DNA of 64,000 nucleotides from Lysobacterales bacterium (GCA_019634735.1 JAHCAT010000010.1:99679-163678); one strand, 5' to 3'. Positions 1 through 10,288 are shown, counted from the first letter of the stretch. Program-made: numbers and translations. The notes: generated by a model not told the origin, from the letters alone.

Positions 1-270
1 CGGGCCATGGCGACCATGCCGGTCGATCCCCGCTTTCCGGACCGCGCCGCCCTGGTCGCGCGCTATGCGCAGCGGACCGGCCTGGACCTGTCCGGCATCG
101 CCTGGTACCACGTGCTCGGCCTGTTCCGGCTGGCGGTGATCCTGGCACAGATCCATGTCCGCTGGCGCCGCGGCCAGACCGCCGATCCGCGCTTCGCGCG
201 GTTCGGCGAGTTCGCAGCGCTTGCCGCCGATTGGGCGCTGCGGGTGGCCGGAGCGCAGAGGCGGGCATGA
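1..270 (+). CDS. C-terminal end of a phosphotransferase-family (APH-like) protein, truncated by window edge
   Basis: The frame is open from the first base, so only the last 89 residues are visible. The tail (YAQRTGLDLSGIAWYHVLG, then LFRLAVILAQIHVRW) resembles the C-terminal helices of the aminoglycoside-phosphotransferase/ACAD10-like kinase family, where a Y-x-x-x-T/S-G-x-D-L-S motif precedes an FRLAVI helix. The catalytic residues lie upstream and cannot be checked. Its stop overlaps the ATG of the next gene (ATGA), so the two are probably translationally coupled. The family call rests on recalled motif similarity only; the substrate is unknown. Confidence 0.6.
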   Translation, partial: RAMATMPVDPRFPDRAALVARYAQRTGLDLSGIAWYHVLGLFRLAVILAQIHVRWRRGQTADPRFARFGEFAALAADWALRVAGAQRRA

Positions 271-3200
271 GGTCGGCGTCAGCGACAGCCGACGCTCTCG
301 ATGTCCTGATCGAGGGGCAGCTCAGGCGCGCCTTTGCCGAGCGCGAGGCGTGGCCGACCGGGCAGGCGACGCCGTCCCCCGCGCCCGCGGTGACCATCGT
401 GATCCCGGTCTTCAATGCGCTCGCCCAGGCGCGCAGGTGTCTGGAGGCGGTGCTGGCGCACACCCACGCCAGGCACCGCATCCTCATCGTCGACGATGCG
501 AGTACCGATCCCGGCGTCGGCCCCTGGCTGGCGGGTCTGCAAGGCGCCGGACGGCCGCTGGAGGTCAGACGCAACCCCGTCAATCTCGGCTACCTGGCGA
601 CCGTCAACCAGCAACTCGCGGGTCTCGCCGGCGACGTCGTTCTCCTGAACAGCGACACCGAGGTCACGGCAGGGTGGCTGGACGCGCTGGCGCGCGCCGC
701 CTGCCGGCCTGGCGTGGGCATCGCCTGCCCGGTGACGGACCAGGCCGGTCCGCTTGGCGTGTTCGCCGACGTGCCCGTTTCGGACCCGGCCAGCTGCCCC
801 GCCAGGGCGCGTGCTGCCGCGGGACCGGGTCCGCTGGCACTGCCGGTGGCGGTCGGCTTCTGCATGTACCTTCGCCGCCCGATGCTCGATGCCATCGGGC
901 TTTTCGACACGGCGTTCGCGCCGGGCTATGGAGAGGAGAACGACTACTCGATGCGGGCCTGGCGGTCTGGCCATGCCGTGGTGGCGAGCCCCGATGCCGT
1001 CGTCCTGCACGCCGGCAGTGCCAGCTTCGGCGACGACGAGGAAATCCGTCGGCGCCGCGCCCTGCATGCGCGCCTGGTCGAGTCCCGATGGCCCGGCCAC
1101 GACAGCCGGATCCGCGACTGGTGGCGCGACTGGCCGCTTCGCCCGCAGGCGATCCGGCTTGCGGTGCGCCCCGGCTCCGGTACCGGTCCCGGCGTACTCC
1201 ACCTCATTCATGCCATCGATCGTCTCGGTGGCACCGAGATCCACACTGCCGCGCTCGCCCAGGCCCTGGCGCGCGACTTCGATGTCAGCATCGTCGCGCC
1301 CCAGGACCTGGGCGGTCGTTGGGGGGACCAGATCGTCCAGCGGGTCGGCGGCATCCGGCTGATCGGCCTCAATTCGGCGCACATCCGCCCCAACCAGCGC
1401 CTGCATGGCGGCGGCGTTGATCTCGCCGACCCGGGCGTCGAGCGCCGTTTCCTGCGCCTGCTCGAGGCAGGCGACTGGCCGCTGTTGCACGTGCATTCCC
1501 TGCTGAACTGGAACTCCCTGCTGCTGCCGTTGCTGGCACGCCGGGCAGGCGTCCGGGTGGCGATCACGCTGCACAGCCTGGAATCGGTGTGTGCGGACTT
1601 CACCCTGGTGCCGCCGGCGCTGGGAAGGGATTGCGGTCACCGCTATGGCGGCGACGATCCCGTCTGCGAGCCCTGCGTGGCGCAGCGCCTGCTGCGTCGT
1701 CGCGGCGTGGCGACGCCGCCGCCGGCTGCCCTGCTGGCATCACGGCGACACGCCTGGAAGCGGATACTGCAGGCCGCGGACGCGGTGGTCGCGCCCTCCC
1801 GATTCGCCCTGGAGCGGGTGGGCAGGGCGCTGGATCTCGATCTGTGCAGCCGCGGCCTGGTCATTCCTCATGGACTGCCGGCCCGGCCCCCGGTCCTGCC
1901 AGGGCCCTGCGGCGATGCCCGCTTCACCGTCGGGTTCCTGGGCGGCAGCTCCGCGGTCAAGGGCTTCGGTCTGGTGACGCGGCTTGCCGCCGATCCGAGT
2001 CTCGGCCACGTGGCGTTTCGGATCCACGGCGAAGTCGAGCCGGAGCGCCTGGCCGGCGCAGCGCAATCCAGGCTGGAGCTTCGAGGTTCCTACCGGCCCG
2101 ATCAGCTGGCCGGCATTCTCGCCCCCCTGGACCTGGTGCTGCTGCCTTCGCAGGGCCTCGAGACCTACTCGCTGGTCCTGTCGGAATGCCGCGCGGCGAC
2201 CGTTCCGGTGCTGGCCAGCCGCTCAGGCGCGTTGGCAGAGCGCGTCCGTGACGACATCGATGGCTGGCTGTTGCCTCCCGGGGATTTCGAAGCCTGGCGG
2301 AGGCAGCTGCTCAACTTGTCCGGAGCGGAGGGCCGAGCGCGCCTTGCGCGGGTCCGCGAACACCAGCGCAGGATGACGCCGCGCACCATCGAGGACAATG
2401 CAGCGGACTACCGTTCGCTCTATCGCGAGCTCCTGACCACGCCAGCCGCCCGTCGCGCCCCTGGCGGGGCCGGGATCGACCTCGCCAGCCGCCGTCTGCT
2501 GGCATCGCCGCCTGTGGCTGCGGCGGACGCCTGCCAGGATCTGCTGGCGGTCTCGGCCGCGCAATCACCGGCAGCGGTCGGTGCACTGCTGCTGGCCGAC
2601 GAAGATGACATTTCTCGGACCGATGCCACGCTTCGAGCGCTGGAAACGGTGCTTCCCGGTTGCGAGCCGCTGCTTCTGCATCGCGGTGATCAGTCCCAGG
2701 CCGGACGACACGCACTGTTCGACCAGCTGAAGGCCAGCCCGGACAGATGGTGGCTGCTCCTGGAAGCCGGGGACATCCCGCTGTCGACTCTGCCGGCCCT
2801 GCTCGCCGAGGCCGGGCCGGACTGCGATCTCCTGCTCCCCGACGTCGCGTTGGCCGACAGCAGCGGCCGTCGTCATGGGATCCAGCAGGCGACACCTGCC
2901 GATCGGCTGCTGTCCTTGTCCGGAGGTGCCGGGCCGGCGACCGCGTGTGCCCGCGGCCGGCTGTTCGGGGCGCTGTCGGCGCATGGCCTCGGCTCGCCGG
3001 CCTTGCCCTACGCCCTGGTGTTGGCCGCCCTGCGCCTGGGGCGCACCGCGATCGCGCCAGGAAGGATCGGTGTGCAGCGCGATGACCGGCACCTTTCGCG
3101 CGGGCAGTCGGACACCGTGCTGGCGGAGCACCGGCGCTTGGCCAATCAGCTACGGGGTGCCCTGGACCTGCCTGGGGTCATCGTCGGCAATGGCGAGGCC

Positions 3201-4949
3201 CCGGGCTGGCGTTTCAGGCCGGACCCTGCGGCGAAGCGTGCGGTGGCTGTTCGATTGCATGGCGGGACGCCCGCTGCGATGGCGACGGCACTCGCTCGGC
3301 TGCGTGAGCGCATGCGCGATACAGGCGCCGACTGTGGCGTGCTCGGCCACGACCCCCTGCCGCCAGGATGCGAGCGCGTGGTGCTGCTGCACTGGGCTGC
3401 GGCGGCGCCGCAACCCGCACAGGTGGCCCGCCTGCTCGCCTGGCTTGAGCTGCCGGGTGTTGCGATGGTGGCACCGCGCCGGGTCGACCTGGCAGGCTCC
3501 GCGCTGCCCTCTGGCTGGCGATTCGATGGCCATCGCCTGCGAGCGATACCTGCGCCCGAGAGCGCCAGCGGTTGCGATCCCGGCGCCTGGGCGCCCATTC
3601 CCCGGTCGATGCCTGGCCTGGATGCCACCTGCCTGGCATTTCGTGCCGAAGGAGCGACCGCGCGCGACCTGGCCGATCTCGTCGACGCCGACCGCGCGCG
3701 TGGATTTCTCGCCCAGCAGCGCTGGCGCAGCGGTGGACACCTGCTTTGGCTGCCGGAGCCGACGCTGCGCCAGGCGGGCGAGTCCCCGACCAGCGCGGAG
3801 GCGCCGCCCGGGGTCCGGCGGGTCCTGGGTGCGCAGGGACTGGACCGGGGCAGGCCACCGGTCGACCATCGGTTTCGCCCCCTGCGGGGCGCTCGCGCAT
3901 GCGAGGGGCCGCTTCGAGTCGCTGCGCTCACCCGCGACCACTGGGCGCCCAGCCGCTACCGCGTCGACCTGCCGCTGGCCGATCTGCACCGGTGCGGCGG
4001 CATCGCCGCGCCGGCCGTGTGGCGGCATGGCCTGGAACCGCTACCGTCGCTCTTCGAAGTTGCGGCGGTCTCGCCGAATGCCGTGCTGTTCCACGACGCA
4101 TACGACGACCATGCGCTGGAGCTGATGCTGGCGCTCCAGCGCCAGTTGCCGGGTGTGCGACGTGTCGTCCTGATCGATGACCTGATCACCGACCTGCCGC
4201 CATGGCACCCAGGCCGGGCAAGGGTGGATGCCGGGCTGGCCGGCCGGATCGGCAGGCTGTGCGCGGCGGCCGACCTGCTCGTGGTGACCACGCCAGCCCT
4301 CGCCGACGCGTTCGGCGCTTCCGCTCGTTCGTGCATGGTGATCGGAAACGGATTGCCTGATCATCCCTGGCTGACCCTTGCGGCGGGCACCCGTCCTGAA
4401 GGGCGATCGAAGGCGCGCCAGGTCAGGGTCGGCTGGGCCGGGGCGCAGCAACACGCCGGCGATCTGGCCCTGCTCGACGAGATCGTTGCCGCGCGTCCTC
4501 ACCTGGACTGGCGCTTCATGGGCCTGGCTCCCGAGGCTGCGCGGCGTCTGGGCAAGGCCTGCGCACCGATGGTCGAATTCGATGCCTACCCTGCGGCACT
4601 GGCGGCAATGGAACTCGACGTCGCCCTGGTGCCGCTTGCCGCGCACCCGTTCAATGACTGCAAGAGCGCGCTGAAGCTCCAGGAGTTCGGCGCGCTGGGG
4701 ACTGCGGTGATCGCCAGCGATTGTCCCGCCTACCGCGATGTGCCCCTGACGCGCGTGGAAAGCCGTGCCGATGCCTGGCTTGCCGCGCTCGATGTCCTGG
4801 TCGGCGATGCGGATAGGCGTCGACGCGATGGCGAACGCTTGCGCGAATGGGTGCTGTCGCAGGGGATGGCCAGGCACCATCGACGCCGCTGGCTGGTCGC
4901 CTTGGGCGGCGATGGCGAAGTAGGTGAAACCGTCGCATCATCGCCGTAG
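267..4949 (+). CDS. Giant multi-module glycosyltransferase (GT2-GT4-GT2-like-GT4-like)
   Basis: A protein of 1,560 residues, probably transferring several sugars in surface glycan synthesis. Residues about 40-270 are a GT2 domain (VTIVIPVFNALAQARR, VDDAS, LLNSDTEVTAGWLDAL, late acidic EEND). Residues about 305-720 are a GT4 domain (LGGTEIHTAALAQAL near its start; SECRA and DGWLLPPGD near its end). Residues about 740-1200 hold two weaker GT-A-like segments lacking the usual start. About 1210-1560 resemble a second GT4 half (VGWAGAQQHAGDLALL, KLQEFGALGTAVIAS). I chose the ATG at 267 because it overlaps the upstream stop; an in-frame ATG at 231 would add 12 residues. No membrane segment is obvious, so it is probably cytosolic. 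Acceptor and donor are unknown. The next gene is a secreted protein with its own start, so an operon beyond this point is unclear. Confidence 0.85.
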   Translation: MRSASATADALDVLIEGQLRRAFAEREAWPTGQATPSPAPAVTIVIPVFNALAQARRCLEAVLAHTHARHRILIVDDASTDPGVGPWLAGLQGAGRPLEVRRNPVNLGYLATVNQQLAGLAGDVVLLNSDTEVTAGWLDALARAACRPGVGIACPVTDQAGPLGVFADVPVSDPASCPARARAAAGPGPLALPVAVGFCMYLRRPMLDAIGLFDTAFAPGYGEENDYSMRAWRSGHAVVASPDAVVLHAGSASFGDDEEIRRRRALHARLVESRWPGHDSRIRDWWRDWPLRPQAIRLAVRPGSGTGPGVLHLIHAIDRLGGTEIHTAALAQALARDFDVSIVAPQDLGGRWGDQIVQRVGGIRLIGLNSAHIRPNQRLHGGGVDLADPGVERRFLRLLEAGDWPLLHVHSLLNWNSLLLPLLARRAGVRVAITLHSLESVCADFTLVPPALGRDCGHRYGGDDPVCEPCVAQRLLRRRGVATPPPAALLASRRHAWKRILQAADAVVAPSRFALERVGRALDLDLCSRGLVIPHGLPARPPVLPGPCGDARFTVGFLGGSSAVKGFGLVTRLAADPSLGHVAFRIHGEVEPERLAGAAQSRLELRGSYRPDQLAGILAPLDLVLLPSQGLETYSLVLSECRAATVPVLASRSGALAERVRDDIDGWLLPPGDFEAWRRQLLNLSGAEGRARLARVREHQRRMTPRTIEDNAADYRSLYRELLTTPAARRAPGGAGIDLASRRLLASPPVAAADACQDLLAVSAAQSPAAVGALLLADEDDISRTDATLRALETVLPGCEPLLLHRGDQSQAGRHALFDQLKASPDRWWLLLEAGDIPLSTLPALLAEAGPDCDLLLPDVALADSSGRRHGIQQATPADRLLSLSGGAGPATACARGRLFGALSAHGLGSPALPYALVLAALRLGRTAIAPGRIGVQRDDRHLSRGQSDTVLAEHRRLANQLRGALDLPGVIVGNGEAPGWRFRPDPAAKRAVAVRLHGGTPAAMATALARLRERMRDTGADCGVLGHDPLPPGCERVVLLHWAAAAPQPAQVARLLAWLELPGVAMVAPRRVDLAGSALPSGWRFDGHRLRAIPAPESASGCDPGAWAPIPRSMPGLDATCLAFRAEGATARDLADLVDADRARGFLAQQRWRSGGHLLWLPEPTLRQAGESPTSAEAPPGVRRVLGAQGLDRGRPPVDHRFRPLRGARACEGPLRVAALTRDHWAPSRYRVDLPLADLHRCGGIAAPAVWRHGLEPLPSLFEVAAVSPNAVLFHDAYDDHALELMLALQRQLPGVRRVVLIDDLITDLPPWHPGRARVDAGLAGRIGRLCAAADLLVVTTPALADAFGASARSCMVIGNGLPDHPWLTLAAGTRPEGRSKARQVRVGWAGAQQHAGDLALLDEIVAARPHLDWRFMGLAPEAARRLGKACAPMVEFDAYPAALAAMELDVALVPLAAHPFNDCKSALKLQEFGALGTAVIASDCPAYRDVPLTRVESRADAWLAALDVLVGDADRRRRDGERLREWVLSQGMARHHRRRWLVALGGDGEVGETVASSP

Positions 4950-5102
4950 ACGCGTTCGCACCTTCGCAACGACTTGAATTCGATACTTCCAGTTGCGATC
5001 ATCCCCGCGCAGACATCCGGCCAGCGCAGGCCGGCCGAAGCAGAGTGGTCGGACAGTTGCCAGCCAGGCGGCGGACCACACCGGGAGGCCCCGACAGTGA
5101 AT

Positions 5103-7544
5103 ATGCGACCTCTCAGCCGTGCGATCGGCCTTGCCTTCCTGGCTGCTGCTGCCGGGGTCTCAGCCCACCGCGGCACGGTGGTGCCTGGCGGGCCGGCAAT
5201 TCAGGCCGGCCAGGGCGCTCCCGCCGCGGATGCGCCCGCAGAGGCCGAGGATTCCGGGCTGGCCGGGCTTGTCGCGTTGGAAAGCAGCCTGGACGACCCG
5301 CTGCTCTACCTCGATGCCGACGATGCCGAGCGGGGCCAGGGCGATTGCCCGGGTCCAAGCGGTTGTGTTGCGGACCTGGCGATCAATGCGCTGTTCCTGC
5401 CGGAGTTCGGCGATGGGCTGCCCCTGCGCAGCCGGGCCGCCGTTGCGACGGTGTCCAACCGGCCGCACAGCACCATCCCGGGCGAGGACATACGGGTTCG
5501 GGTGACCGTCTCGCCCGGCCACGAACTCGAAGGCCCCCGGTGCGAACCGGTTCCCGAAGAGCCCCGTACGGTCGTATGCCGGCTCGCGTCGCTGGCGGTG
5601 GGCGAGGAAACCTCGGTCCTGCTTCGAGCCCGCAACGTCGACGCGACCCAGGCGGACGGCTGGCTCCAGGCGCAGGTGCTCGCCAGCACCCCCGACCCCA
5701 TCCCGGTCAACAACACCAGGGCGGCCGCGTTCGGAATCTCGACGAACCCCTCGCTGGTGCGCCTGGCAGGCATCGATGCCGCCGCCTGCCCCACCCTATC
5801 CATGCACCTGAGCGCGACGACGCTGTCGGGCGGGTTCCACCCGGCCCCCGTTCCCGGGGTCGACCAGTTCATGCTCCTGGACGATGACGTTGCGCCCCTC
5901 TCGGGGCCGGCGCTGGTGCCGTCCGGACAGGTGCCAGTGTCCGCCGTCTATCTCGTGGACGACAGCGCCAGTCTGCCGGCCTCGCTTCTGTCCCTGCAAC
6001 TCGCCGTGGTCGCCGAGTCGGCATTCGACTGGTACCAGCGCGCCGCCAGCAACGGCTGGCCGCCCCCTGCGCTTGCCGTGACCTCGCTGAGCGCCGACAC
6101 GCCGCCGGAACTGGTATCGGACTTCGAGGCACTGGAGGCTCAGCTTGCGCTGATCGAGGCGACTTCGGCGCCAGCCGACGCGCTGGCGCGAGCGGCCGCG
6201 GTCGCGCAGACCCTGTCCGGGCGACCGGGTCGACGGGGCGTCCTGCTGATGTTGGCCGGCACCAGCGTGCTGGGCAACGACGAGGTCGACCCCGTCGCTC
6301 CTGTTCGCGACTCCGATGTTCCCGTGCACCCGGTCGTGCTCGAGGCCGCCCTGGAACCCCTTGCCGAGCGCGTGGCCAGAGCCACCCGCGGCTTCCGGCA
6401 GGTGGTCTCGGCCGGAGATGTCCAGGCGGCGCTCGGTGCCGCGGTGCGCACCATCGAGGACGCAACCACGGTCGCCTGGGAGGTCAATGGCAACGGGGAT
6501 CCGGCGCGACGGCTGCAGGTATCCGTGCCGAACCCGCCATTCGGCCTCGGTATCCAGACCCATTATTCGCAGGCCGGGACGCCCTGCGCCCAGACCTGCA
6601 CCGTCGAGCGGGCAATCTCCGGTCCGGCCTATTCCCAGTCCACGCCCGCCCAGGTCAGGTTGAGCGTCGCCGCCTCACCCGATGCCACGCCGTTCACGTT
6701 GGTCGAGCAGTTGCCGAGCGGCTGGGTCGCAGTCGAGGTCGGGCAGGGCGGACACTACGACGCCTTCCAGCGACTCATCCAATGGGTCGGCGTGTCGGGC
6801 GCCGCGCCTGCGGAGTTCACCTACGCCATCGCTGGTCCTCAGAACGCCCCCTGGGGCATGTCGCGCGGAACCCTCAAGGGCGCGTTGATGCCATGGATGG
6901 CGGCGTCGTCTCCGACCTGTGGAGCTACCGGCGTCACGCAGATCTCCCGACATCCTGCGGACCTGTCCAGCAACGGCAGGGTGCAGCGCGGGCTGTTGCC
7001 GGCCTACACCGACGCCTGGCTGCATGGGCAGCCCTGGCCGTCCGGATGGGGCCTGGTGTCGGCGTCCCAACTCACCCGTGCGGCGCAGATCGCGGCGCTT
7101 GGCGGCACCTACCAGCAGGTTGGAGCCGCGCTGCCCTGGCGTGCGGTGGCCCATCCGCCGGGGCCTTACATCGCCTCGGCAGTGCGAACGGCGCCGGCGG
7201 TCTTCGTACCTGGGCAACCGGTGCGTGTCGAGCTGCGGGTCGAGCCGATGCCGGGCAGCCATGCCAGTGCGATCGAGGAGGTCCCGCCGGCGGGATGGCA
7301 GGTGTTGGAGATCGATCGCAGCGGTCGCTTCGACCCCATGACCCGCACCATCCGGTGGGGCCTCTACCATGGCGATCAGGCCCTGCAGGTGGCCTACACC
7401 CTGCTGCCGCCGCCCGATGCAGCGGGCGAGTTCGGAATCACCGGGCGCTACTTCGTGGATGGCGAGTGGGTCGCTTTCGCCGGCAACGCAACCCTGTTGC
7501 CCGGAGAGGACCTGCTGTTCGCCGACGGTTTCGAACAGCGCTGA
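5103..7544 (+). CDS. Large secreted protein with degenerate vWA-like domain, DUF11-like segments and C-terminal FADGFE motif
   Basis: A predicted exported protein of 813 residues. I chose the ATG at 5103 because it opens a clean signal peptide (MRPLSRAIGLAFLAAAAGVS); the frame extends upstream to 4974 without one. Residues about 90-210 resemble a DUF11/CARDB-type beta domain. About 270-450 look like a von Willebrand A fold (VSAVYLVDDSASLP in place of the canonical DxSxS, then GRRGVLLMLAG), so metal binding is doubtful. Two further beta repeats follow, each with a P-x-G-W signature (LPSGWVAVEV, VPPAGWQVLEI). The chain ends LLFADGFEQR, a terminal motif shared in form with the subtilase at 25859-28234. 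A surface or extracellular binding role is inference. Confidence 0.7.
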   Translation: MRPLSRAIGLAFLAAAAGVSAHRGTVVPGGPAIQAGQGAPAADAPAEAEDSGLAGLVALESSLDDPLLYLDADDAERGQGDCPGPSGCVADLAINALFLPEFGDGLPLRSRAAVATVSNRPHSTIPGEDIRVRVTVSPGHELEGPRCEPVPEEPRTVVCRLASLAVGEETSVLLRARNVDATQADGWLQAQVLASTPDPIPVNNTRAAAFGISTNPSLVRLAGIDAAACPTLSMHLSATTLSGGFHPAPVPGVDQFMLLDDDVAPLSGPALVPSGQVPVSAVYLVDDSASLPASLLSLQLAVVAESAFDWYQRAASNGWPPPALAVTSLSADTPPELVSDFEALEAQLALIEATSAPADALARAAAVAQTLSGRPGRRGVLLMLAGTSVLGNDEVDPVAPVRDSDVPVHPVVLEAALEPLAERVARATRGFRQVVSAGDVQAALGAAVRTIEDATTVAWEVNGNGDPARRLQVSVPNPPFGLGIQTHYSQAGTPCAQTCTVERAISGPAYSQSTPAQVRLSVAASPDATPFTLVEQLPSGWVAVEVGQGGHYDAFQRLIQWVGVSGAAPAEFTYAIAGPQNAPWGMSRGTLKGALMPWMAASSPTCGATGVTQISRHPADLSSNGRVQRGLLPAYTDAWLHGQPWPSGWGLVSASQLTRAAQIAALGGTYQQVGAALPWRAVAHPPGPYIASAVRTAPAVFVPGQPVRVELRVEPMPGSHASAIEEVPPAGWQVLEIDRSGRFDPMTRTIRWGLYHGDQALQVAYTLLPPPDAAGEFGITGRYFVDGEWVAFAGNATLLPGEDLLFADGFEQR

Positions 7545-7675
7545 GGCATCGGCGGCGCAGCGGCGCGGCGACAACCTGCCGCTGGCGCGCAGAACGTCAG
7601 CGCCCTCGATCGGCAGCCCGAAGGCGTGCATCGGACCCGCACGCCGGCTCCGTCCGCCGCGCGGTCTGGTCTCCC

Positions 7676-9178
7676 TCAGGCCGCCTGCTGCGCGTCCTGC
7701 GCCTTGCGCGGGCCTTCCAGAAGGGCCTTGCGGACACCGTCGACCAGCAGGGCGATCTCCTCGCCGGTGACGTTGAAGTGTGGGGTGAAGCGCAACGAGT
7801 TGGCGCCGCCGTGGATCACGCCCCAGCCGTGCTCGCGCAGGTACTCCTCGGTGCTGCCGGCGCCGTAGCACTTGAACTGCGGCGCCAGCTCGCAGGAGAA
7901 CAGCAGGCCGGTGCCCTGCACGCGGGTGACCAGGCCGCCCAGCTCGCCGGCCAGCGCGGTCAGCCGCTGCACGGCCTCGCGGCCGCGCTCGACGATGTTG
8001 ACGCGCAGCTCCGGGCTCAGGCTGGCGAGCACCGCGCAGGCGACGTCGAGGGCACGCGGGTTGGCGGTCATGGTGTTGCCGTAGACGCCCTTGCGGTACA
8101 GGTCGGCGGCGCGCTCGGTCACCGCCAGCACCGACATCGGGTACTGGCCGGCGTTGAGCGCCTTGGAGTAGGTCTCCATGTCCGGCGCCTCCAGGCCCTC
8201 GAAGCCCGGGTAGTCGACCACCGACAGCACGCCCTGGGCGCGCAGGCCGGCCTGGATGGAGTCGACCAGCAGCAGGGTGTCGTGGCGGCGGGTCAGCTCG
8301 CGGGCGGCGGCGTAGAACGCCGGCGTCAGCGCCTTGCCGGGATCGCCTTCGCCCATCACCGGCTCGACGAACATCGCCTCGATGAACCAGCCCTCGGCAT
8401 CGGCCTGGGCGAACACGGCGCGCAGGGCCTCGACGTCGTAGGGATCGACGGTCAGCAGCTGGGCGTCGTGGTGCTTCCAGCTCGCCAGGTGCTGGGCATA
8501 GGTCTTGCGGGTGGAGTCCGAGTACAGCGCCGGCAGTTCGGTGCGGCCGTGGAAACCACCCTTGACCGCCAGGCGCTTGACCCGCTTGCCGGCATGACGG
8601 CCACCGGCATCGGTCTGCAGGCGGGTGTTGACGTCGGCGATGCGGCCGGCCAGCGAGACCGACTCCGAACCGGAGTTCAGGCACAGGAAGCGCGCGTACG
8701 GGCAGGCATCGCGGGTGTGGCCGATCTCCCGGCGCATCGCCTCGACGAAGCGGTGCTGGGCGAGCGAGGGCGTCATCACGTTGGCCATCACCTGCGGGCG
8801 GGACATCGCCTCGATCACCTGGGCCGGCGTGTGGCCGAAGCCGAGCATGCCGTAGCCGCCGGCGTCGTAGACCACCGCGCCCTTCAGGGTGACGATCCAC
8901 GGCCCGGCCGCGGCCAGGGCGACGTAGGGATTGACCGCATCGTCGGGGTAGAAGTTGACGAAGCCGGCCTGCATGCGGCGCACCTGCTCGTGCTCGTCGA
9001 GGTCGGGCAGGTCCGAGCCTTCGGCGCGCAGCGCCTCGAAGGCGGCGACCGCGGCCCGGATCGCTTCCTGCAGGTCGCGGTCGTCGAGGAACGGCGCCAG
9101 CGCCTGCGCGGACAGGCCGACGGTACGGGCGGCGCCGGCGGAATCGCGCAACGGCTTGAGCTTGGCCAACAGGTCCAT
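7676..9178 (-). CDS. Class III PLP-dependent aminotransferase
   Basis: A 500-residue fold-type I, class III aminotransferase. Visible are the phosphate-binding LNSGSES (about 167-173), the pyridine-N aspartate in LLLVDSIQAG (D306), and the Schiff-base lysine in YSKALNAGQYP (K339). The N-terminal 80 residues are longer than in ornithine or GABA aminotransferases. The start at 9178 follows a GAGGT-type ribosome site; an upstream ATG at 9286 would add 36 residues rich in Pro and Arg with no homology pattern. Substrate cannot be assigned; an omega-amino acid donor such as lysine, ornithine or GABA is typical of the class. It is divergent from the SDR gene at 9452, with no obvious shared pathway. 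Confidence 0.85.
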   Translation of the reverse strand: MDLLAKLKPLRDSAGAARTVGLSAQALAPFLDDRDLQEAIRAAVAAFEALRAEGSDLPDLDEHEQVRRMQAGFVNFYPDDAVNPYVALAAAGPWIVTLKGAVVYDAGGYGMLGFGHTPAQVIEAMSRPQVMANVMTPSLAQHRFVEAMRREIGHTRDACPYARFLCLNSGSESVSLAGRIADVNTRLQTDAGGRHAGKRVKRLAVKGGFHGRTELPALYSDSTRKTYAQHLASWKHHDAQLLTVDPYDVEALRAVFAQADAEGWFIEAMFVEPVMGEGDPGKALTPAFYAAARELTRRHDTLLLVDSIQAGLRAQGVLSVVDYPGFEGLEAPDMETYSKALNAGQYPMSVLAVTERAADLYRKGVYGNTMTANPRALDVACAVLASLSPELRVNIVERGREAVQRLTALAGELGGLVTRVQGTGLLFSCELAPQFKCYGAGSTEEYLREHGWGVIHGGANSLRFTPHFNVTGEEIALLVDGVRKALLEGPRKAQDAQQAA

Positions 9179-9276
9179 CGGATACCTCGCGGGAAGGGGC
9201 GTGGCGGCGGGACGGCCCGGCAGGGCGGTCGGCGCGGGGCACGGAGGCGGCCGCAACGCATTGATTCGGGGGCGCA

Positions 9277-9285
9277 AGTGTAGCA
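9277..9285 (-). promoter_or_regulatory. Candidate extended -10 for the aminotransferase gene
   Basis: Read on the minus strand the site is TGCTACACT, an extended -10 (TGn plus TACACT) about 100 bp before the start at 9178. No good -35 is seen 17 bp upstream, as expected for extended -10 promoters. Pattern match only. Confidence 0.3.
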
Positions 9286-9451
9286 TGCGCCCCTCCGGTG
9301 CCGGGCCACGGCGGGCTCGGGCTATGCTTCCGGGCCAGGTCGCGGGGCAGGGCCGACGGCACCGCCGAGGCCCGCCCGCGACCGCCTCCGGCCTGCGCCG
9401 CCGGGCGCCGGCCTCCGCGCCCCGATCACCCGTCCCCCGTGGAGTCCCGCC

Positions 9452-10288
9452 ATGCAGTCAAGCTTCGATCTCAGCGGCAAGGTCGCCCTGGTCACCGGCG
9501 CCTCGCGCGGCATCGGCGAAGCGATCGCCCACGGCCTGGCCGGTGCCGGCGCCGCGGTGGTGCTGACCGCCCGCAAGCAGGGCGACCTCGATGCCGTCGC
9601 CGCGGCGATCGCCGCGGCGGGCGGGCGCGCCCTGGCGGTGGCCGCCCACAGCGGCGACGAGGCCGCGGTCCGGGCCGCGGTGGCGGCCGGCGTCGAGGCC
9701 TTCGGCGGCCTCGACATCCTGGTCAACAACGCCGCGACCAATCCGCACTTCGGGCCCTTGCTGGCGGCCGACGACGCGGCCTGGGACAAGACCCTGGACA
9801 CCAACGTCAAGGGCTACGTGCGCTGGGTGCGCGCGGCGCTGCCGGCGATGCGCGCGCGCGGCGGCGGCAAGGTGATCAACCTGTCCTCCATCCTCGGCCG
9901 TCGCGCTGCCCACGGCATGGGCGTGTACTGCGTCTCGAAGGCCGCGGTGCTGATGCTGACCCAGGCGCTGGCGATCGAGCTGGCCCCGGACCAGGTCCAG
10001 GTCAATGCCATCGCGCCGGGCTTCGTCCGGACCCGGTTCAGCGCCAGCCTGTGGGACGAGCCGCGCCGGGCGGCGGCCCTGGTCTCGCGCATTCCGCAGC
10101 GCCGCATCGCCGAGCCCGAGGCGATCGTCGGTGCGGCCCTGTACCTGGCCAGCCCGGCCGCAGACTTCTGTACCGGCGCGACGCTCGAGGTCGACGGTGG
10201 GCAGCTGGCCGGGGCCCTGGCGATCCCGGGATTCGCCGAGGCGGTGTCGGCGATGGCGGCAGGCGCGCCGTCCGCCACCGGCGACTGA
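9452..10288 (+). CDS. SDR-family oxidoreductase
   Basis: A 278-residue classical short-chain dehydrogenase/reductase, cytosolic, expected to use NAD(P)H. The TGxxxGxG cofactor motif is [11 protein letters not shown], followed by the NNAA motif ([13 protein letters not shown]) and the catalytic Tyr/Lys in [11 protein letters not shown]. The closing [11 protein letters not shown] is the usual C-terminal cofactor-binding stretch. A GTGGAG ribosome site precedes the ATG. The tail after the DGG motif is about 30 residues longer than average. Substrate unknown; FabG-like enzymes and SDRs of acyl or steroid metabolism share this layout. It stands about 100 bp before the ABC cassette and is probably a separate unit. 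Confidence 0.85.
   Translation: MQSSFDLSGKVALVTGASRGIGEAIAHGLAGAGAAVVLTARKQGDLDAVAAAIAAAGGRALAVAAHSGDEAAVRAAVAAGVEAFGGLDILVNNAATNPHFGPLLAADDAAWDKTLDTNVKGYVRWVRAALPAMRARGGGKVINLSSILGRRAAHGMGVYCVSKAAVLMLTQALAIELAPDQVQVNAIAPGFVRTRFSASLWDEPRRAAALVSRIPQRRIAEPEAIVGAALYLASPAADFCTGATLEVDGGQLAGALAIPGFAEAVSAMAAGAPSATGD

Noticed and set aside
231..266. Earlier ATG for the giant glycosyltransferase
   Set aside because: The ATG at 267 overlaps the upstream stop in the usual coupled way and the 12 extra residues add no recognisable sequence.
6675..9362. Minus-strand frame of 895 codons over the vWA-like protein and aminotransferase
   Set aside because: It shadows two better-supported genes, is a different frame from the aminotransferase, and has arginine/proline-rich low-complexity translation.
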